Positions 5,601-6,250 of a stretch of DNA of 6,250 nt are shown piece by piece. The notes under the pieces were generated by a model. The model saw only the letters and a program-made list of their open reading frames with translations. It searched no databases and had not been told where the DNA came from. Origin of the DNA: Hyphomicrobiaceae bacterium (GTDB lineage: Bacteria; Pseudomonadota; Alphaproteobacteria; Rhizobiales; MH13); contig JAGRKQ010000122.1 of assembly GCA_020442235.1 (NCBI GenBank), forward strand, positions 1 through 6,250, read 5' to 3'. Within the stretch, counting starts at the first letter, position 1. Each line of letters begins with the position of its first letter. The translations under genes and the position numbers were made by a program.

Positions 5601-6250
5601 ATGGAAGTCGCCATCGTCATTGGCTGCGGCCTTCTGGCCATTGCCTACGGCGTCTGGGCCACGCAATCCGTCATGTCGGCGGATGCGGGCAACCAGCGCA
5701 TGCAGGAGATCGCAGGCGCGATCCAGGAAGGCGCCAAGGCCTACCTGACGCGTCAGTATACCACCATCGCCATCGTCGGCGTTCTCGTCTTCGTTCTCGC
5801 CTGGCTGCTTCTGTCGGCCTATGCGGCCATCGGCTTTGCCATCGGCGCCATTCTTTCGGGCGCTGCCGGCTTCATCGGCATGCACATCTCCGTGCGGGCC
5901 AATGTGCGCACCGCGCAGGCGGCCTCGGTTTCGCTGGCCCGCGGCCTGGAGATCGCCTTCAAGTCGGGCGCGATCACCGGCATGCTGGTCGCCGGTCTCG
6001 CGCTGCTCGGCGTGTCGGTCTACTACTTCTTCCTGACCGAAGTGCTGGGGCAGGCGCCGGAAAGCCGCCTCGTCATCGACGCTCTGGTGGCGCTCGGCTT
6101 CGGCGCTTCGCTGATCTCGATCTTCGCCCGCCTTGGCGGCGGCATCTTCACCAAGGGTGCCGACGTGGGCGGCGACCTTGTCGGCAAGGTGGAAGCCGGT
6201 ATCCCGGAAGACGATCCGCGCAACCCGGCAACGATCGCCGACAACGTCGG
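5601..6250 (+). CDS. hppA: Membrane-bound proton-translocating pyrophosphatase, 3'-truncated by window edge
   Basis: HppA couples hydrolysis of pyrophosphate to ion pumping across the inner (or an intracellular) membrane, recovering energy from biosynthetic PPi. 216 complete residues are visible out of about 700 expected. The N-terminus [19 protein letters not shown] is the first membrane helix. [19 protein letters not shown] (a conserved cytoplasmic loop) follows, then further helices around residues 50-70, 73-95 and 110-132. The first substrate-binding motif, [11 protein letters not shown], starts at D188 with D192, K196 and E198 in place, and [13 protein letters not shown] follows immediately. 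One position of the common DVGADLVGKVE is glycine (G191). The residues that separate K+-dependent from K+-independent enzymes and Na+ from H+ pumps lie beyond the window, so the H+ assignment rests on the organism type. The ATG at 5601 follows GGGG at 5591-5594. The 170-nt gap suggests its own transcription control. Confidence 0.95.
   Translation, partial: MEVAIVIGCGLLAIAYGVWATQSVMSADAGNQRMQEIAGAIQEGAKAYLTRQYTTIAIVGVLVFVLAWLLLSAYAAIGFAIGAILSGAAGFIGMHISVRANVRTAQAASVSLARGLEIAFKSGAITGMLVAGLALLGVSVYYFFLTEVLGQAPESRLVIDALVALGFGASLISIFARLGGGIFTKGADVGGDLVGKVEAGIPEDDPRNPATIADNV

Noticed and set aside
1..6250. Mobile elements, CRISPR arrays, tRNA or rRNA genes
   Set aside because: No transposase or integrase motifs, no regularly spaced repeats and no RNA-gene signatures were seen; composition appears even across the window.

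Overview
This window is a compact, high-GC housekeeping segment from an alphaproteobacterium. The best fit is the Hyphomicrobiales (Rhizobiales). Three things point there: the gene order nrdR-ribD-ribE-ribH-nusB-thiL-MFS-hppA, the protein signatures (for example a RibH1-type lumazine synthase with a [12 protein letters not shown] tail), and the presence of an H+-translocating pyrophosphatase. The genus cannot be fixed from sequence reading alone.

All genes lie on the + strand. Positions 1-384 are the 3' part of nrdR, the ATP-cone repressor of ribonucleotide reductase genes. Its end overlaps ribD (377-1474, bifunctional deaminase/reductase). ribE (1510-2112, riboflavin synthase) and ribH (2225-2707, lumazine synthase) follow. 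nusB (2704-3219, antitermination/rRNA transcription factor) overlaps ribH by 4 nt. thiL (3224-4234, thiamine-monophosphate kinase) starts 4 nt after nusB. A 12-TM major facilitator protein of unknown substrate (4231-5430) overlaps thiL by 4 nt. A 170-nt spacer then precedes hppA (5601 to beyond the window end), the membrane H+-pyrophosphatase.

The three rib genes supply the pyrimidine deamination/reduction, lumazine synthesis and final dismutation steps of riboflavin synthesis. ribA/ribB functions are not in the window. ThiL makes thiamine diphosphate. The overlaps and short gaps from nrdR to the MFS gene suggest one co-transcribed, partly translationally coupled operon. hppA is probably a separate or semi-separate unit.

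The layout is mostly conventional, and no undescribed system is evident. The less ordinary signals are non-coding. Both true gaps inside the rib block contain perfect 7-bp hairpins, one of them abutting the ribE ribosome binding site. The spacer before hppA contains three stacked hairpins, one resembling a terminator and one just upstream of the hppA ribosome binding site. The MFS protein also has an atypical motif A.
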